A stretch of DNA of 64,000 bases from positions 3,419,501 through 3,483,500 of the forward strand of contig NC_083673.1 of assembly GCF_030384665.1 (NCBI RefSeq), written 5' to 3'. This document shows positions 54,228 through 64,000 of the stretch, piece after piece. Within the stretch, counting starts at the first letter, position 1. Every line of letters begins with the position of its first letter. A model generated the notes under the pieces. The model did no database searches. It was not told where the DNA came from and saw nothing but the letters and a program-made list of their open reading frames with translations. The stretch is from Lodderomyces elongisporus. Lineage: Eukaryota > Ascomycota > Pichiomycetes > Serinales > Debaryomycetaceae. The position numbers were made by a program, and so were the translations under genes.

Positions 54228-55388
54228 TCAAAAGTTCACCATTTCATCGCTTCTGGTCTTGTAGTAAACTCTACCTGGACCCAAGCCGTATTCTTCTCTG
54301 ACTTTTGGAACGCTTCTGTCAAATTTTTGTCTCCATACAGTTGCACCAACGGCAGTCAAGCCGTGATCTTGGGCAAACTTTCTAATATCGAAATGCTCTT
54401 GTCCTAATTGAAGCGCTTCTGCATCATCTGCAATCTTTTGTGGTTGTCTAAAAACCCACAAACATGCTCTTTGGTATGAAGTATTCTTTTCTGGGGTCAA
54501 TGGTGTGTACTCTTGGAAAGTGACTTTGGGGCCCATCTTCATCAACTTGGGTACATCAATCAAGTTATCAACATTGTTCAAAGGTACGTTTTTCAATCCA
54601 TAGTGCAATTTGGTGGTAAATGAATTTGTTTCCAAATTTGGAGTATCAGGATTAACAATCAAAACAGTGTACAAATTGTTGTCACCTTCGATTCTGTCAA
54701 ACTCTTGGACCTTGATGGTGGGTGGTTTAGACACAGAGTGTGCAGGCACCATTGAGCCGGGAACGACCCATCCCTTGAATAATGGGTCAGTATTGTGGGT
54801 GAATTTGATTTTAACTTCTGCCTTGGGGTCCAATGTGGGCATCGTATCTGGAATAACGTGCAATTGTTCCAATCTTTGCATCAACAACATCAAGTCATGG
54901 TCCTCCCATTTCTGCTTCATCAAATGTCTGTAAACGGGCTGCGACATGTCTATGCTATCAGGATCACTGAACTCTACATTGTACAAGACTTCAGGGTTCT
55001 TGATTTCTGCTTGAATCAATTTTTCATCGATTCTAGTTTGTAAATGTCCCAAATCTTTACCTTCCTTCACCAAGTTGTTTTTGATCTCTTGTAATCGTTG
55101 TGCACTTGCAAATGAGCGGGACGCCTCTTCTTCTAAGATCTTGTAGGAAACTGCAAATGTCTCGTCAATCTCTAATGGTGAGTGGTATTGTAATCTTTCC
55201 TCATATGTAGGATATGATGCGGGTCCTTGTTTAGGATCGAGCTTGTTGAGCAAACCTTTCTTTACTTGCTCATTATTAATCAGAAGTGACGGCGACCTCG
55301 ACTCAAAATTCGACCAGACCCTGGAAACAGAAGGAGCTTGCGCTAATGAGGATATCTTTGATGTAGCTGCTAAAGCTCTCCGGCGCAT
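54228..55388 (-). CDS. MRPL35: Mitochondrial large-subunit ribosomal protein mL38 (Mrpl35)
   Basis: This 386-aa protein has an Arg/Ser/Ala-rich N-terminus typical of a presequence, starting MRRRALAATSKISSLAQAPS. The body resembles mL38, which contains a phosphatidylethanolamine-binding-protein fold. KIKFTHNTDPLFKGWVVPGS and PPTIKVQEFDRIEG lead to YTVLIVNPDTPNL (about 245-257), the DPD-like PEBP segment, then LHYGLKNVPL and an AVGATVWRQKFD block. It is a component of the 54S mitoribosome. Length is near S. cerevisiae Mrpl35 (367 aa). The ATG at 55386-55388 is the first Met and gives the presequence. Confidence 0.9.
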   Translation of the reverse strand: MRRRALAATSKISSLAQAPSVSRVWSNFESRSPSLLINNEQVKKGLLNKLDPKQGPASYPTYEERLQYHSPLEIDETFAVSYKILEEEASRSFASAQRLQEIKNNLVKEGKDLGHLQTRIDEKLIQAEIKNPEVLYNVEFSDPDSIDMSQPVYRHLMKQKWEDHDLMLLMQRLEQLHVIPDTMPTLDPKAEVKIKFTHNTDPLFKGWVVPGSMVPAHSVSKPPTIKVQEFDRIEGDNNLYTVLIVNPDTPNLETNSFTTKLHYGLKNVPLNNVDNLIDVPKLMKMGPKVTFQEYTPLTPEKNTSYQRACLWVFRQPQKIADDAEALQLGQEHFDIRKFAQDHGLTAVGATVWRQKFDRSVPKVREEYGLGPGRVYYKTRSDEMVNF

Positions 55389-55888
55389 CGTTAATGGTTA
55401 GTGGTATTGGGTGGTACTGGGTTTCTACATTTTGAATTCTGGAAAATATAAAATTTTTTGTGCGGTATATATATATATATTGATGTGTGTGTGTGTGTGT
55501 GTGTGTGCGCAAAGCAGATTGCGAAGGTTACATTGTCTCTCCAAAATCAAATAAATGAAAAAAATGACAAAAAAAAAATATATATATATAATGTGAATTT
55601 AGAAAACAAAACAAACCCAGTATCTTAATGTATACATTCAAAACGACTACATAAAACAACGACAACAAAGAAAGAAAAGAAGATTATCACCTGAAATAAA
55701 TTATATGCCAAAATCTAATCGTTTAATTAAAATACTCTAGAATCATGCAAATGAAGTATACAAAGCAAATCTAAGGAAACAAAATGAGGGAGAAGTTGGC
55801 GAAAAAAAAGGAAAATAAAAAATAAAACTTTAAAGAACAAGTGTAGACACCTATTTTTTTTTTAATAATTTTTTGAGGGGAATCTTCA
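55389..55888. other. MRPL35 promoter / bZIP gene 3' flank
   Basis: This 500-bp gap contains a (TA)n run near 55467-55480, a (GT)n run at 55483-55507, a second AT run near 55578-55590 and one TTAAAGTTT complement at 55826-55834. No gene is supported. Confidence 0.6.
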
Positions 55889-56554
55889 CTACTTTGTACC
55901 AAATGGATTCGAAATAGATCCATCATGAGAATGGTCCATATCCTTACCCTGGGTCAACTCAATAATTTTCCTTTGCAAAATCATCACGTAGTCTTTTAAT
56001 TGTACGTTTTCATTATTCAAGTTTTTGAACTTGCTCTTCAACTCTTCTAGCTCTTGTGATTTGGCCTCCAAGTCTTGCACATACTTTTCCTTCCGTTGCC
56101 TAAATGCCCGTTGAGCATTTCGATTCTGTTCGGCTCTCTTTGTTTGAGAAATTTGCTTCAGATTGTACTTGTGAACAGCTGCAGTTGCCGAGGGCGTCGT
56201 GGATAATGCGGGATCAGTATTGGATGCGTCGATATGTGGTGATGACCCTGACCCTGGTGCAGTAGTAGCTCCAACAACTGCCGCAGAAGATGAACCAGAC
56301 GATGCCGTTGATTGTGGTTTTCCAGCTGCATTTACTGGCAGGCTTCTAAATGAAAGCAGTCCTGCTTGAAGTTGTGGTATTTGTTGTTGCAATTGCGCAT
56401 GCTGCTGCTGTTGTTGTTGGTTTTGCTGCTGCTGCTGATGGTGGTGTTGCTGTTGGTGCTGCTGCTGCTGCTGGTGATGATGTTGGTGCTGTTGACGAAG
56501 ATGATGTTGGTCGAGTTCATCACCTTTTACTGTCTGCCAGCTCGAATAATTCAT
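55889..56554 (-). CDS. Small Yap-type bZIP transcription factor with Gln/His-rich N-terminus
   Basis: This 221-aa protein has a His/Gln-rich N-terminus (residues 16-62), a Ser/Ala/Thr linker and a bZIP at about 139-200. The basic region KRAEQNRNAQRAFRQRKEKY contains the N-x-x-A-Q-x-x-F-R signature of the Pap1/Yap family. A leucine zipper of about five heptads follows (from LEAKSQELEELKSKF to VMILQRKIIEL). No cysteine is present, so the redox-sensing Cys-rich domains of Yap1/Cap1 are missing. It resembles short fungal KapC or Fcr3-like factors, but I cannot assign an orthologue. Expected DNA sites for this signature are TTACTAA or TTACGTAA. A TCACGTGA site lies about 300 bp upstream. Confidence 0.85.
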   Translation of the reverse strand: MNYSSWQTVKGDELDQHHLRQQHQHHHQQQQQHQQQHHHQQQQQNQQQQQQHAQLQQQIPQLQAGLLSFRSLPVNAAGKPQSTASSGSSSAAVVGATTAPGSGSSPHIDASNTDPALSTTPSATAAVHKYNLKQISQTKRAEQNRNAQRAFRQRKEKYVQDLEAKSQELEELKSKFKNLNNENVQLKDYVMILQRKIIELTQGKDMDHSHDGSISNPFGTK

Positions 56555-58064
56555 TATAACTGTTTTTTGATATTGAAAGGTAGAAAAATGGTTGCGAAAT
56601 AGTATGCATATACGTATATATAAACTTGTGCTTGTATTGAGACTAAGGTTGTGTGTGTAAGTGCTTGATAAGAGGTTGGTTTGTTGCTTACCAATTGATT
56701 ACTTAAGTGAGAAAGAGTTCAATTGGGACTTATAAATTTTGGTGACACATTTTGTCAAAAGATAGAGAGAGAGAGAGCAAAAAAGGAAAAGCGACAAAGA
56801 AAACTTTGCGTACGAATACTATGTATTTGTTGTGACTTCACCAAAAACATGGTCACGTGAAGCATATTCTACCATTAGTGACCTATGGCTCAAAAAGATA
56901 ATCTGAACCAAGTTCTTCAAAGTGAGCATCTAGGAAAGCATTTTGAGATGTTATTTTTTTCTTTTTTTCTTTTCCCAGTAAAGTTTATTCTAGCCTGTAA
57001 GTGTTAAAGGTATTCCTATCAGCAATAGTAGTCTATGCATCGAAATTTTTAGTTAAAATGTGATATTTGATACATTTATCGATTATCTTTGAACAAATAA
57101 ACATTGATAGGAACAACTTTTTATTAGTTAATTAAACCAAAGTTTGTGCCATGCTTCCCATTGGCCCCCTCCTATGAAACAAATGAAAATGGAGTTTAAC
57201 GAATATGAGGAGTATAAGGACCAAAGAAAAGGGGAGGGGGGGTAAGCACGATCATGTACTATGAGAATTTACAAATCATACGATTCAGTCGGTAGCGCAC
57301 CATCTCACTTGTTTTTTTTTTATTTTTTTTCATATTTTTTCCTCCTTCTTTGTCCTTTATTTCTTGTCATTAATCTCTTGAATCTCTTTCCTCATTACCA
57401 TTTTATACCAATATTAATTTTTTGATTTTTATTTTTTTTTTTCTACTGTCAACCTTCCATCCAATTATTGCACTCACAATGTTAAGAGGTTGTATGCGCT
57501 ACCACGTGTAATAGCTTATTAGAACGAATTTAAACTATAGGATGGTGCGCAATCACTAAGAAAATGTACTATGAAAGAGTGTGAACAAGTGAGCAAGTCA
57601 AAGCGACAGCCAGAGATAGAGTATAAGTGAGAAACAGAGTGGGTGAGAAAGTAAAAAAAAAAAAAGATCGAAAGTTTATACTGGCGACTAAATATTTGAA
57701 AAAAAAAAACACACCAACCATATCATACCAAAATTACCTCATACTTAGTACACAGATATACACACATACAAACTCATACCTCAAGAGAACTTAACTCACA
57801 CTTTTCCCATTTGCGATAACATCTAAACAGAGTATCAGCATATCATTCAATCTTAATCTATTTTAACAGACGACACTGGTATCAACTCATTGAGCAGTAG
57901 TCATCTCAATTCGCCCAAGACAGAAAGAAAGAAAAAAAAACAACAACTATACACACTCACATAGTCTAGTTCACTACAGTTTTCTTTTTCTATATCACTT
58001 GCTCAAGCAAAGAATCTAATTTGAATTTTTAAAACAAAAGCACTAAAATTGAAATCAATATAAA
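56555..58064. other. Divergent bZIP gene / COX6 promoter region
   Basis: A 1.5-kb region between divergent genes. It includes TCACGTGA at 56853-56860, CACGTG at 57503-57508, CCAAT at 57461-57465 and its reverse ATTGG at 57160-57164. A 10-bp inverted repeat pair lies at 57295 and 57541. The COX6 side has no sense ATG from about 57580 to 58064. No RNA gene is supported. Confidence 0.55.
57160..57508 (+). promoter_or_regulatory. CCAAT and CACGTG elements upstream of COX6
   Basis: ATTGG (57160-57164) and CCAAT (57461-57465) are potential Hap-complex sites. CACGTG (57503-57508) is a potential Cbf1 site. Respiratory genes such as COX6 are controlled by the Hap complex in yeasts, and Cbf1 also binds respiratory genes in Candida albicans. 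The sites lie 560-900 bp before the ATG, consistent with a long leader. Function is inferred. Confidence 0.4.
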
Positions 58065-58517
58065 ATGTTGTCATCCATTATCAAGAGAAACATCAACACT
58101 TGTCTCCGTACACAAGCCCTCACATCCGCTTCATTGAAGCCATTAGCTCCAAAATTGACCACATTATCAATTGCTTCAATTAGAAACTACTCTGCTGGCC
58201 ACCACGAAGAAACCTTTGAAGAGTTTACTGCCAGATACGAATCTGAATTTGAAAATGCTTACGACTTGTTTGAAGTTCAAAGAGTCTTGAACAATGTTTT
58301 CTCATACGATTTGGTGCCAGCACCAGTTGTCATTGAAAAGGCATTGCAAGCATGCAGAAGAGTCAACGACTACCCAACAGCAGTAAGAACTTTCGAGGCT
58401 TTGAAGTACAAAGTTGAAACTCCAGAGCAATACGCTGCTTACTTGGAAGAATTAAAGGATATCCGTAAGGAATTGGGTATCGACTTGAAAGAGGATCTTT
58501 ACGGTAATGAAGCTTAA
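58065..58517 (+). CDS. COX6: Cytochrome c oxidase subunit VI (mammalian Va family)
   Basis: This 150-aa nuclear-encoded subunit of mitochondrial complex IV opens with a presequence (about residues 1-43: MLSSIIKRNINTCLRTQ, ending near IRNYSAG). The mature chain carries the family core EEFTARYESEFENAYDLFEV, RVLNNVFSYDLVPAP, EKALQACRRVNDYPTAVRTF and YLEELKDIRKELGIDL. Length equals the S. cerevisiae protein (148 aa). It sits on the matrix side of the complex. Leucine codons avoid CTG. The promoter has CCAAT and CACGTG elements, compatible with Hap-type control. Confidence 0.97.
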   Translation: MLSSIIKRNINTCLRTQALTSASLKPLAPKLTTLSIASIRNYSAGHHEETFEEFTARYESEFENAYDLFEVQRVLNNVFSYDLVPAPVVIEKALQACRRVNDYPTAVRTFEALKYKVETPEQYAAYLEELKDIRKELGIDLKEDLYGNEA

Positions 58518-59286
58518 GATAGCTTTGCTGTTTTCTTTTTCTTCTTTCCATCCTTTTTTTTTTCTTTCCTTCTTTTTTTTTTTATTTCTTTAATCGAATG
58601 CAGTTTTTTAGTATAGGACAGCATTTCCTTCTTTGAAGCACCGTGTTTGATGGATCTCAGAACAACAATTTCGTTTGACTACGATAACATTAAGGGAAAA
58701 AGATGAATAGGGAAGAGAAAGAGGAAGATGAAGAAGATGAAGAAGAATAATTATAAGAATGAGAATGAGAATGACAGAAAAAAAAATCAAAATATTATTT
58801 AATATAAAAACTTAAGTCATCATCTATGAGGACTAATTTTGTAGTTCATCTCTAGTTTATCGAAAAGGCCAATCTATTAGGTATATTATTTGTCAAATAT
58901 AAGGGTTTTTGTAATAGACCCTTTCATATTCAATAAAGAATGGAGATGTTGTTGGGCAGGAGGTAAATTCAGCCCTCAGTTAGCAAGAGTAACTGCGCTA
59001 CCGCCCACTACATGAAATACCAGACCCCACTCTTACACACACACTCTCTCACACACTCTCTCACACACTCTCTCACACACTCTCTCACACACTCTCTCAC
59101 ACACTCTCACACACACTCTCTCACACACTCTCATTCTCTCTCTTGCTTTCTCTCTCTTTAGAATAAACTAGAACCTTGCAACAAACTTTCACACCCAATA
59201 TTTATTTATTACCCCATTTTGTTATCGTTTTTTTTTTTAGCAACCAAATTGGCAAACAACATTAGACTTGCATTACACAACTTCAA
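58518..59286. other. COX6 3' flank and MGR1 promoter
   Basis: This 769-bp gap contains T-rich 3' flank sequence, and a GAAGATGAAGA-type run at about 58722-58750. A 12-bp minisatellite lies just upstream of MGR1. No gene is supported. Confidence 0.6.
59035..59132. repeat. 12-bp minisatellite (ACACACTCTCTC)n
   Basis: About eight units with minor variants, ending 155 bp upstream of the MGR1 start. Alternating CA and CT dinucleotides make a pure pyrimidine/purine-alternating array that is likely variable and may affect promoter spacing. Confidence 0.92.
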
Positions 59287-60507
59287 ATGGGATACATACC
59301 ACCTCCAGGAGACAATGACGATAACGGTAAGAAATCAAATAAGAAAACACAAAATACTTCGAAACCTATTTCGTCAGATTCCACGCCTGACGGTACAACA
59401 ATTACAATCATCAACCCCATGTCTCTAATACCACGTAACCCAAGTTTTGGCCTCATTTGGGGTCCACTTACTCCAGCATCAGATAACAGACCTGCAATGT
59501 ACACGATGGTTGCGTTGCAAATTGCCATCGGTGTCCGATTCTTTCGATACGCACGAACTCATCTCCGTCGACATCCCGTACCGCAAGCCCAGTTTCACGC
59601 GCCACCGGGACTTGGTGTAAACTCAATGATTTCTACAACGGCTAACCAAACATATTCCGCTCCACCGCAACAATTTCTACGGAGGTCCAAGGGTGACGTG
59701 TTCAAGTCCATCTTGGCCATTACTACAGGCTCACTTCTCATTTTTGGCTCAGGCTTGGAGATTGCTAGAATGATGCTACCCTACGATCCTTGGTATGATG
59801 AAGCTCAGTTTTATAGGAAACAGGCCGTGCGCAATGGTGATAAGCCCAACTTTTGGTTTGGTGCATACCAGTATTATCAACCCATGACATACAAGGAGTG
59901 GCATAGCAAAGTTAGTAAATGGATTGATTCGGTCGAAAAGGAGATCAAAGTAGACGAAACTACATTTGTTATCGACAAAGACGGGAAAGCACGTGGTGGT
60001 ATTGGGCCAGCGGGTGTAGGGTATGTAAATGGTGCCGGGCAGCAAAGCGGTGCAGCTTCAGCTGCAGCTGCAGTTGCAAAGCCACTATTCCAAATTAGAA
60101 ATAGGGCCAAGTACCAACAGATCCATGCTAAACTCTATAATGCCAATGAGACTCGCATGCGCGAATTGTTAGCAAATGAGTTAAATGACACGAATGTTAA
60201 TGAATTGAACAAGGCCGAACGATTAGACAAAATCTTAGAGGGCAAGAGTGATTTGGTTAATCCAAACTTCAACAAGCCTAGTATATCCTTGGGCAATCAT
60301 CCAATGGAATCGGATGATGAATTCGAAATGGTGTGGTTGAATTTTGAACCTTGGGACGAATTGAAAATGGAAACCGATTATGATATTCGGTTGATCCCGA
60401 GGTATGCTTCTGTAGAAGAGCTGGAACAGGTAGATGAAGGTGAGCTTTTTGTTGTCAAAAAAGAAGAACTTGGCGAGACAGACAATGTCGTGAATGAATC
60501 TAGTTGA
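59287..60507 (+). CDS. MGR1: i-AAA protease adaptor subunit Mgr1
   Basis: This 406-aa inner-membrane protein resembles Mgr1, which binds Yme1 and helps recruit substrates to the i-AAA protease. In S. cerevisiae it is needed for growth without mitochondrial DNA. The family block SFGLIWGPLTPASDNRPAMY (53-72) leads directly into a first membrane segment (about 70-87). A second segment is at about 140-160, followed by LPYDPWYDE, a shared motif. FWFGAYQYYQPMTYKEW and the C-terminal region with acidic patches lie on the intermembrane side. Length is near the S. cerevisiae protein (417 aa). The start ATG opens MGYIPPPGDN, like the Pro-rich family N-terminus. It is convergent with HSP78, another mitochondrial proteostasis gene. 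Confidence 0.85.
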   Translation: MGYIPPPGDNDDNGKKSNKKTQNTSKPISSDSTPDGTTITIINPMSLIPRNPSFGLIWGPLTPASDNRPAMYTMVALQIAIGVRFFRYARTHLRRHPVPQAQFHAPPGLGVNSMISTTANQTYSAPPQQFLRRSKGDVFKSILAITTGSLLIFGSGLEIARMMLPYDPWYDEAQFYRKQAVRNGDKPNFWFGAYQYYQPMTYKEWHSKVSKWIDSVEKEIKVDETTFVIDKDGKARGGIGPAGVGYVNGAGQQSGAASAAAAVAKPLFQIRNRAKYQQIHAKLYNANETRMRELLANELNDTNVNELNKAERLDKILEGKSDLVNPNFNKPSISLGNHPMESDDEFEMVWLNFEPWDELKMETDYDIRLIPRYASVEELEQVDEGELFVVKKEELGETDNVVNESS

Positions 60508-60859
60508 GCCAATGCGATTGGAAAATATCTCAGATACCTACCACTAAGAATCATGCAAAAATTATAAGTAAGTAAGAGAGCCTATCGGAAAGTATGAGAA
60601 GCTATGGGGATCTGCAAAATGTGATTTTTTTTTTTTGAAAAAAAATTTCCTTACTTTGCATTTAACAAGATTGAACCACATGACAGTGAGCTTTTGAGTT
60701 GTCCCGATCATACTTATATAAATATATTTATGCGTACATATATATATACTTGGCATTATACTTTACTGATTTATAGTGTTCGAAATACTAATTCAACGTA
60801 CTTTACTTTATCTATACTAATTGTTCATTTTACTATATTTTATTTCACCATTCCAAATT
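60508..60859. other. MGR1 / HSP78 convergent 3' region
   Basis: This 352-bp convergent gap has T and A runs near 60628-60648 and TATATA stretches near 60738-60748, typical of yeast 3' ends. No gene is supported. Confidence 0.6.
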
Positions 60860-63328
60860 TTATTCATCTTGTTCATCCTTGCCACTCTTCTTCTCATAAT
60901 ATTCCTCTTCTTTGTCAACGACAGACTTCTCCGAATGATTAGCTTCAACCCAAACATCTCCCCTTTTATCTACAATTTTTGCTGTTTCACCTTCTTGGAT
61001 TTGTCCACTAATCAACATTCTGGCCAATGGGTTCAACACCTCCTTGGCCAATACACGATTCAATGGTCTTGCACCATACGCTGGATCATAACCCTTTTGA
61101 GTAAGAATCTTCTTTGCTTTTTCGGAAACATCGAGTACAATACGTTTCAGTGATAATCTATCGTCAATCTCTCTTAACTTGATGGCAAGAATCTCACGAA
61201 GTGAATGCTTAGATAACCTGTTAAAGACAAGGCATTCGTCTAAACGATTGAGGAATTCGGGTGGGTAATGGTTTTTGAGATTTTCCAATACCGCGTCTTT
61301 AACCTCTTTATTAATTTTGCCGTCTTCTCTAGCATTTGGATCATCAAACAATATTTGTTGTCCCAAGTTCGATGTAAGAACTATAATTGTGTTTTTGAAA
61401 TCAATCTTGTGTCCCTGAGAATCGGTAAGTGACCCTTCGTCAAGCACTTGGAGGAGCAATTTACAGAAATCTGGATGTGCCTTTTCAAATTCATCAAACA
61501 ACACCACAGAATATGGCTTTCTCCTAACAGCCTCTGTAAGTTCACCTCCTTCTTCGTATCCAACATAAGAGGGTGGTGCACCCAACAATCTGGTGACAGC
61601 ATGTTTTTCTTGGAATTCAGACATGTCAAACCTGATAATAGCGTTGGGGTCATTAAACAAAAACTGAGCCAATGCCTTTGTCAAGTGCGTCTTACCTACA
61701 CCTGAAGGACCCAAAAACATGAATGAAGCAATAGGTCTTTTTTCGTCCGTTAATCCTGCTCTTTGCAATCTTATGGCATCGGAAACAGAGTGCACTGCTT
61801 CATCTTGTCCAACAACTTCTTGTTTCAAAATGGTTTCCATATCAAGCAATTTATCCTTCTCACCTTTAACAAGGTTATTGACCGGTATACCTGTCATCTT
61901 GGAAATCACTGAGGCAATATCTTCAGAAGTGACAGAGTCATGAAGCAAGTTTGAAGATTGAGTTGCTTTTTCAGATTTGGTCAATTGGAGCAATTTCGAT
62001 TGCAATTCAGGAATCTCTGCATACTGGATTCTAGAAGCCGTTGCATAATCGTTGTTTCTTTGACTTTGCTCCAATTCGTGCTTGGCTTGTTCGATTTTCT
62101 GCTTGGCCTCTTTGATTTCATCAATAACTTTACGTTCAGATTCCCACTGCTCAGTAAGCTCTTGCAATTCCTGCTTCTTCACTTTCAACTCTTCTTCCAA
62201 TTTGTGCCTTCTATCAACTGATAATATATCTTCTTCCTTACGCAACGACTCCAATTCAATCTCAATGGTCATTATCGACCTGTCCAATTTGGCAATTGCA
62301 TCTGGTCTCGACTCGTGTTGCAATCTCAATGTTGAACTTGCCTCGTCAACAAGATCAATAGCCTTATCTGGTAAGAATCTATCAGTGATGTATCTGTTCG
62401 AATATAATGCCGCCGTGACCAATGCAGAATCCATAATTCTCACACCGTGATGCACTTCATATTTTTCTTTCAAACCACGAAGTATAGAAATTGTGTCTTC
62501 AACTGTAGGTTCATTAACGGTAACAGGAGAGAATCTTCTTGCCAATGCTGCATCTTTCTCAACATACTTTCTATATTCTTCTGTCGTGGTAGCACCACAC
62601 ATTGATAACTTACCTCTTGCCAATGCTGGTTTTAACAAATTACTAGCATCTATCGAGCCTTCAGCTTTACCCAAGCCCATAAGTAGATGGAATTCATCAA
62701 TGAACAAGATAACACTACCTGCCTTTTCTTCGACTTCCTTTAATATAGCTTTCAATTTGCTTTCAAAATCACCACGATATTTGGATCCACTGATGATACC
62801 GGCAAGATCCATTGTGATTATATCCTTATTCTTCATCGATTCTGGCACCTCGCCTTTCACAATTCTTTGCGCTAAACCTTCCATTACCGCGGTCTTACCA
62901 GTACCAGCAGATCCAATTAATACTGGGTTATTTTTTGTCCTTCTCGAAAGGATTTGAATGGTTCTACGTATTTCTTCATCTCGTCCAATTATAGGGTCCA
63001 ACTTACCTTCCTTGGCCAAGTTGGTCAAGTTGGTTCCAAACTTTTCCAACGCTGGTCTGTTATCTTCTTCATCTTTGTTTTGCTGCATTTGCAAGTTTCT
63101 TGGTGACGACGAGTGGAAGTGACGAACAGCATTTATAATGGAAGTTTGATTGTGAAGAGGTGAAGTAGACGTCACAGAACTCCATTGGTGTTGTAAAGGT
63201 GTCTGTTGCAATTGTGAGGTTGATGGTTGATGCCTCGATAATATGGGAGCTACACGGGATGTGGATAAGCTAAGCCCATTAGGTAATCTATGTGCTACTC
63301 TATTACACGTTACTCTAGCTGATATCAT
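60860..63328 (-). CDS. HSP78: Mitochondrial matrix disaggregase Hsp78 (ClpB family)
   Basis: This 822-aa AAA+ chaperone resolves aggregates in the mitochondrial matrix with mtHsp70. An Arg/Ser/Gln-rich presequence covers about residues 1-70. As in other Hsp78 proteins, the bacterial ClpB N-domain is missing and the first AAA domain begins soon after ([20 protein letters not shown]). Walker A GSAGTGKT is at 139-146 and Walker B is VILFIDEFH. The middle coiled-coil domain lies at about 350-470. The second AAA domain has Walker [18 protein letters not shown] and the sensor region VLTSNLG, then a [10 protein letters not shown]-terminal subdomain. Length is close to the S. cerevisiae protein (811 aa). 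Heat-shock elements lie upstream. Confidence 0.97.
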   Translation of the reverse strand: MISARVTCNRVAHRLPNGLSLSTSRVAPILSRHQPSTSQLQQTPLQHQWSSVTSTSPLHNQTSIINAVRHFHSSSPRNLQMQQNKDEEDNRPALEKFGTNLTNLAKEGKLDPIIGRDEEIRRTIQILSRRTKNNPVLIGSAGTGKTAVMEGLAQRIVKGEVPESMKNKDIITMDLAGIISGSKYRGDFESKLKAILKEVEEKAGSVILFIDEFHLLMGLGKAEGSIDASNLLKPALARGKLSMCGATTTEEYRKYVEKDAALARRFSPVTVNEPTVEDTISILRGLKEKYEVHHGVRIMDSALVTAALYSNRYITDRFLPDKAIDLVDEASSTLRLQHESRPDAIAKLDRSIMTIEIELESLRKEEDILSVDRRHKLEEELKVKKQELQELTEQWESERKVIDEIKEAKQKIEQAKHELEQSQRNNDYATASRIQYAEIPELQSKLLQLTKSEKATQSSNLLHDSVTSEDIASVISKMTGIPVNNLVKGEKDKLLDMETILKQEVVGQDEAVHSVSDAIRLQRAGLTDEKRPIASFMFLGPSGVGKTHLTKALAQFLFNDPNAIIRFDMSEFQEKHAVTRLLGAPPSYVGYEEGGELTEAVRRKPYSVVLFDEFEKAHPDFCKLLLQVLDEGSLTDSQGHKIDFKNTIIVLTSNLGQQILFDDPNAREDGKINKEVKDAVLENLKNHYPPEFLNRLDECLVFNRLSKHSLREILAIKLREIDDRLSLKRIVLDVSEKAKKILTQKGYDPAYGARPLNRVLAKEVLNPLARMLISGQIQEGETAKIVDKRGDVWVEANHSEKSVVDKEEEYYEKKSGKDEQDE

Positions 63329-64000
63329 TATTAATTAATCTGTGTAGTTATTTATCAGGGTATGTTTTGTAAGTTTTGTATGCTTTGTATGCTTTGTATG
63401 TATTGTATGTTTTATAATCCTTATTTTATCTGTTTGATCGTTCTTCCTCTTATTTCTCTTCTATTTTTTATTTTTTCTTCTTTTCTTTTTCTTTTTATAT
63501 AATAGCTAGTCTATCTGAGTGTTGAGTCCTGTGAAGGAAGAGCAATCGAGCTCAATATATATACATGTAGTGGTTGTGGTGATAATGGTGCAATTTATAT
63601 GAATAGAGGGTATTGGGTAGGGGGGAGAAGGTATTAATATTCAAGTGTGTCACTTTATATATGTACAATGTATTAATATATTTTGTGTGGAAGAACATTC
63701 TTAGAACTGGAGAGAAGATTCTAGTGGAAGCGCGAATCATGCACAAATTCCATACATTGCACCATACATTGTGGAACAAGATAAATTTGCCTTTGTAAAG
63801 GGAACCAGGAATTACAATGTGGCAAAGTCTTTCTCCCTTAGTCGGCCTTTTGAATAGTTTTCTATTCTTATTCTTTTCTTGTACAAAACCATGTTGTATC
63901 CTATATGTATTCAATATGTGCAAATATACCAAGAACCTAAAACAGAAACAAAAGAACTAAAGTTAGTTTTCCCTCCCCTTCCTTCACCTTCTCTATATAT
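63329..64000. other. HSP78 promoter region to window end
   Basis: The sense (minus) strand has no ATG for about 230 nt upstream of the start. A TATA-like TATATAAAAAG (minus) is near 63493-63504, with TTTGTATGC repeats at 63378-63400. Heat-shock elements lie at 63692-63722. No gene start is recognised before the window ends. Confidence 0.5.
63692..63722 (-). promoter_or_regulatory. Heat-shock elements upstream of HSP78
   Basis: Two head-to-head Hsf1 pairs: AGAACATTCT at 63692-63701 and AGAAGATTCT at 63713-63722. Each is GAA-n2-TTC, and an extra AGAAC lies between them. They are about 370 bp upstream of the HSP78 start, a position suited to heat induction of this chaperone gene. Confidence 0.65.

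Noticed and set aside
57283..57312. CAGTCGGTAGCGCACC resembles a tRNA A-box
   Set aside because: No acceptor stem, no B-box (GTTCRA) downstream, and a T-run follows immediately; not a tRNA.
58985..59010. Reverse-strand GGTAGCGCAGTTAC resembles a tRNA D-arm
   Set aside because: No TPsiC arm or B-box on that strand; chance similarity.

Overview
The window is nuclear DNA of a budding yeast, most likely of the CUG-Ser (CTG) clade and close to the Lodderomyces / Candida parapsilosis group. The genes are compact and nearly intronless. The single clear intron has a GTATGT donor, a TACTAAC branch site and a TAG acceptor. Leucine is written mostly as TTG or TTA, and CTG is nearly absent from conserved proteins such as RPL36 and COX6. 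Gln, Asn and His tracts and microsatellites are abundant. The species is inferred, not proven. Translations quoted here use the standard table; CTG codons probably encode serine.

Left arm (1-16 kb): five genes read leftwards. They are a 3'-truncated IES1 (INO80 subunit), MNL1/HTM1 (ER mannosidase for glycoprotein degradation), GPI13 (GPI-anchor phosphoethanolamine transferase), SNF6 (SWI/SNF subunit) and SCH9 (TORC1-effector AGC kinase). From 16 to 26 kb four genes read rightwards: MRPL24 (mitoribosomal bL28m), RPL36 (two exons), UGA1 (GABA transaminase) and LST4 (FNIP-type TORC1 regulator). SCH9 and LST4 therefore place two TORC1-pathway genes in one window.

Centre (26-46 kb): one gene lies in about 18 kb of ORF-poor DNA. 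It encodes a 652-aa regulator with a bacterial-type Ada zinc domain, an AraC-type helix-turn-helix and Gln/Asn-rich tails. Downstream is a 6.4-kb gap between two convergent genes, and upstream an 11.4-kb gap. The 859 nt before its start codon hold no ATG on the sense strand. The two gaps carry repeated copies of the WOPR (Wor1-type) motif TTAAAGTTT and of ACGTCA-core bZIP motifs. This architecture resembles cell-fate regulators of Candida and is the most interesting part of the window.

Right arm (46-64 kb): AIM14 (ferric reductase/NADPH oxidase-like) and RAD30 (DNA polymerase eta) read rightwards. NMD2/UPF2, MRPL35 (mL38) and a small Yap-type bZIP factor read leftwards. COX6 and MGR1 read rightwards, and HSP78 reads leftwards. 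MRPL35, COX6, MGR1 and HSP78 form a loose group of mitochondrial genes (translation, respiration, inner-membrane and matrix proteostasis). I saw no tRNA, rRNA, CRISPR array or transposon coding region.
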